From assembly GCA_029990175.1 (NCBI GenBank), contig JARKIP010000003.1, forward strand, positions 1,426,001-1,490,000: a stretch of 64,000 bases of DNA, read 5' to 3'. Position 1 is the first letter of the stretch. The number at the start of each line of letters is the position of its first letter. The notes beneath the pieces were generated by a model. That model had not been told where the DNA came from. It saw nothing but the letters and a program-made list of their open reading frames with translations, and did no database searches. A program made the translations under genes and the position numbers. Of the stretch, positions 62,239 through 64,000 are shown piece by piece. The DNA comes from Petunia secreta (taxonomy: Eukaryota; Streptophyta; Magnoliopsida; Solanales; Solanaceae).

Positions 62239-64000
62239 TTACATTCTTTTAAACATATTAGCTAGTTTCTTGAGGACACTTGTAGGCTTTTCTTTTGGAA
62301 CAGGCCGTTGTTGATCTTGTTCATCATCTCCTTCTGGTTCTTCGTCTTCTTCTTCTTCTTCATTGCCGGTTTGACTCCCTTCACTTGTTCCGTCGCTCAA
62401 AATTTGATCGATATATGCTCTGCCCCTTTCCTTAGTAAGTTCTGGTAGACCAAAGTTTCTTCGCTCTGCTCTTATCCAATCCCTGAATAAAACTCCTGTC
62501 TCCATTGCCTCCTCTCTCAACGAATATCTGTGATCTCCAATTTGAAATCTTCCTTGGCTGAAAGCGCTTTCCGATGCAACTGATGAAGCTTGAATTGTTA
62601 ATATATCCCGGGCCATTTTTGCAAGAATTGGAAATTGCGATTCTTGATTCTTCCAATAATCCAAGAAATTCGCAGTTCCAAAGTTGTTAAGTTTCTTTGG
62701 ATATTGAATTAAATACACTTGGAACTCGCTGTATTCCTCTCCGTACTCGTCCTGTTCTGAAAGCAACTTTTCGTCAAGTCCCCCAAAAGTGCGCATTCCT
62801 GCTCCTGCCTGTGAAGAACTTTGCCCGGTGGATAGTATTGGTTCCGTTGGCTCTGCAGTGTCTGCCCAAGCTCTATACTTTGCAAAAACAGCCACGGTAT
62901 CTGCATAAACTTTAGCAACAGCCTCGTCTACACTTGGATACCCATTAGTAGCAATTTCATCTTGAGTAATTTCTAAATTTGCATATACTTCTCTAACAAG
63001 TCGTTCAGTTAACTTAATTTTAAAAGCAGGATGCAACACAGAAGCAATGTAAAAAAGAGGAGGAATTGGAAAAAAATATTTTCTAAACTTTTCAATCATT
63101 AACCGTACAGCCGGTAAGTAAACTGCATATTGTTTATACATTTTCAATAATTCCGATATTCCAGCTATATAATATAATATGGTAGGAGTAGTTGGATAAT
63201 ATTGACCGGAAAATTCTAAAGTAGCTTGATAAAATTTATGTAAAAACTGAAGAAGATGTTGAACAACTTGCCAATCCTCATCTTTAAGGTGATAGATTTC
63301 CATAAAATGTTTATTATACATTTGAGAAATAGGCAGTCTATATTCATAAGCAACATTCAATGCCTCATATAAAGTGTTCCACCTAGTACAAACTTCCTTT
63401 GGGACTCTCCTAACTGGCATTCCTAATTCTACACATTTTCTTTCCCATTCTCGTCTTCTTTCTTGGTTTTTATTTCTAAAAATATAAGTAATAGCTATCT
63501 GCACCTTTTTGATAATGTCGTTAAACAAGACAAGACCATATCTGACTACTAAGTTGTAAATATGACATGCACACCTAACATGAAAAAATTCAGGAAAAGG
63601 AGGGTTCAAAATAGGTATCAAGTTCCTAAGTGCGTCTGTGTTGTTTGTAGCATTATCTACCGTAATACTAAAAACTTTGTTAGACAAACAGTACGTACGA
63701 CAAATTGAAGAAAATTTGTTACAAATATAATTTCCCGTGTGTGGTTCATCAACAATTTTATAAGCAATAATACGTTTTTGAAAAACCCAATCAGGATCTA
63801 TCCAATGACAAGTCACAGTAATATAATCACATCCATTAGTAGAACGACCCATATCCGTAGTAAGACATACTCTAGTGTCAAAGTTATCAAACATATATCG
63901 CAAATAATCCTGATATTCGTTCTTAAATTTAATAATATCATTTTTAACAGTAGTTCTTGGAAAACCTCTAAAAGAGGGATTATATACAGCCTGAACATAA
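62239..64000 (-). CDS. hAT transposase (Ac/RICESLEEPER-like), 5' end outside window
   Basis: A continuous minus-strand frame runs from the window edge (AVYNPSFRGFPRTTVKNDII, above 63904) to the stop at 62239, about 585 codons. The hAT RNase H-like catalytic core keeps the key residues: first Asp in CLTTDMGRS, second Asp in ITVDNATNN, the CACHIYNLVV motif and RWNTLYEAL. The hATC dimerisation/catalytic end has LDYWKNQESQFPILAKMARD, ASSVASESAFS with the catalytic Glu, and FSQGRFQIGDHRYSL. An acidic Glu/Asp-rich tail follows, then basic VLKKLANMFKRM. The N-terminal BED finger would lie to the right of the window. No disabling lesion is visible, so it could be active or recently active. Confidence 0.9.
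   Translation of the reverse strand, partial: YVQAVYNPSFRGFPRTTVKNDIIKFKNEYQDYLRYMFDNFDTRVCLTTDMGRSTNGCDYITVTCHWIDPDWVFQKRIIAYKIVDEPHTGNYICNKFSSICRTYCLSNKVFSITVDNATNNTDALRNLIPILNPPFPEFFHVRCACHIYNLVVRYGLVLFNDIIKKVQIAITYIFRNKNQERRREWERKCVELGMPVRRVPKEVCTRWNTLYEALNVAYEYRLPISQMYNKHFMEIYHLKDEDWQVVQHLLQFLHKFYQATLEFSGQYYPTTPTILYYIAGISELLKMYKQYAVYLPAVRLMIEKFRKYFFPIPPLFYIASVLHPAFKIKLTERLVREVYANLEITQDEIATNGYPSVDEAVAKVYADTVAVFAKYRAWADTAEPTEPILSTGQSSSQAGAGMRTFGGLDEKLLSEQDEYGEEYSEFQVYLIQYPKKLNNFGTANFLDYWKNQESQFPILAKMARDILTIQASSVASESAFSQGRFQIGDHRYSLREEAMETGVLFRDWIRAERRNFGLPELTKERGRAYIDQILSDGTSEGSQTGNEEEEEDEEPEGDDEQDQQRPVPKEKPTSVLKKLANMFKRM

Overview
The window is nuclear DNA of a flowering plant. It contains spliced genes with GT..AG introns, plant F-box families, and plant-type Ty3/gypsy, Ty1/copia, hAT, Mutator-like (MULE) and CACTA elements. 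Several repeat types (LTRs opening TGTCACGACCC, short SINE-like sequences with the 'gtagaccctc' block, hAT ends TAGGGGTGG..CGGTCCGG) resemble those I know from Solanaceae. That family is my best guess; the genus cannot be fixed from sequence alone. Most of the 64 kb is transposable-element DNA in nested layers, and only one gene is clearly intact and essential.

Layout. 1-13.7 kb: an old MULE with a DUF1985-like gene fragment on + and a MULE transposase N-terminal fragment on -. A very young 9.5-kb chromovirus-type Ty3/gypsy element (element A, 2961-12493, minus strand, TSD GTATT) splits its internal tandem repeat. 13.7-22.3 kb: two broken F-box genes of different subclasses (F-box/LRR/FBD at 14180-16275, F-box/FBA at 19828-20921), a duplicated tail of the second, a MULE-like repeat and a MITE. 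23.1-25.6 kb: a LINE remnant (zf-RVT plus RNase H) on -, split by a 1.07-kb hAT element with a perfect 8-bp TSD. 26.3 kb: a SURP-domain mini-protein on -. 26.9-29.8 kb: a repeat nest with an array of five ~63-bp near-perfect palindromes and a ~230-bp inverted repeat. 32.5-37.5 kb: the complete six-exon RPN11 gene on -, encoding the deubiquitinase of the 26S proteasome lid (309 aa, intact JAMM motif).

37.7-47.5 kb: a Tat-lineage Ty3/gypsy element (element C, minus strand, TSD GTTAT) inserted 222 bp upstream of the RPN11 start codon in the same orientation. It has gag-pol remnants with two RNase H domains, a tRNA-like sequence, and a multi-exon additional ORF on the opposite strand. 48.2-50.8 kb: a MULE-like element full of TGTTTCAGCACTGTTTC-type repeats, itself carrying a hAT MITE. 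50.8-60.65 kb: a decayed Ty1/copia element whose gag is split by another Ty3/gypsy element (element B, 52485-59107, TSD GCTGA). The copia pol is cut again by a hAT element at 60650. 60.65 kb to the end: hAT sequence with a near-full transposase ORF that runs off the right edge.

How the parts relate: the host genes do not form a pathway. The main functional question is how element C, whose 3' LTR points at RPN11 from ~120 bp upstream of its TATA box, affects expression of this proteasome gene. The rest records successive TE waves: copia, then B and hAT inside it; MULE, then A inside it; LINE, then hAT inside it.
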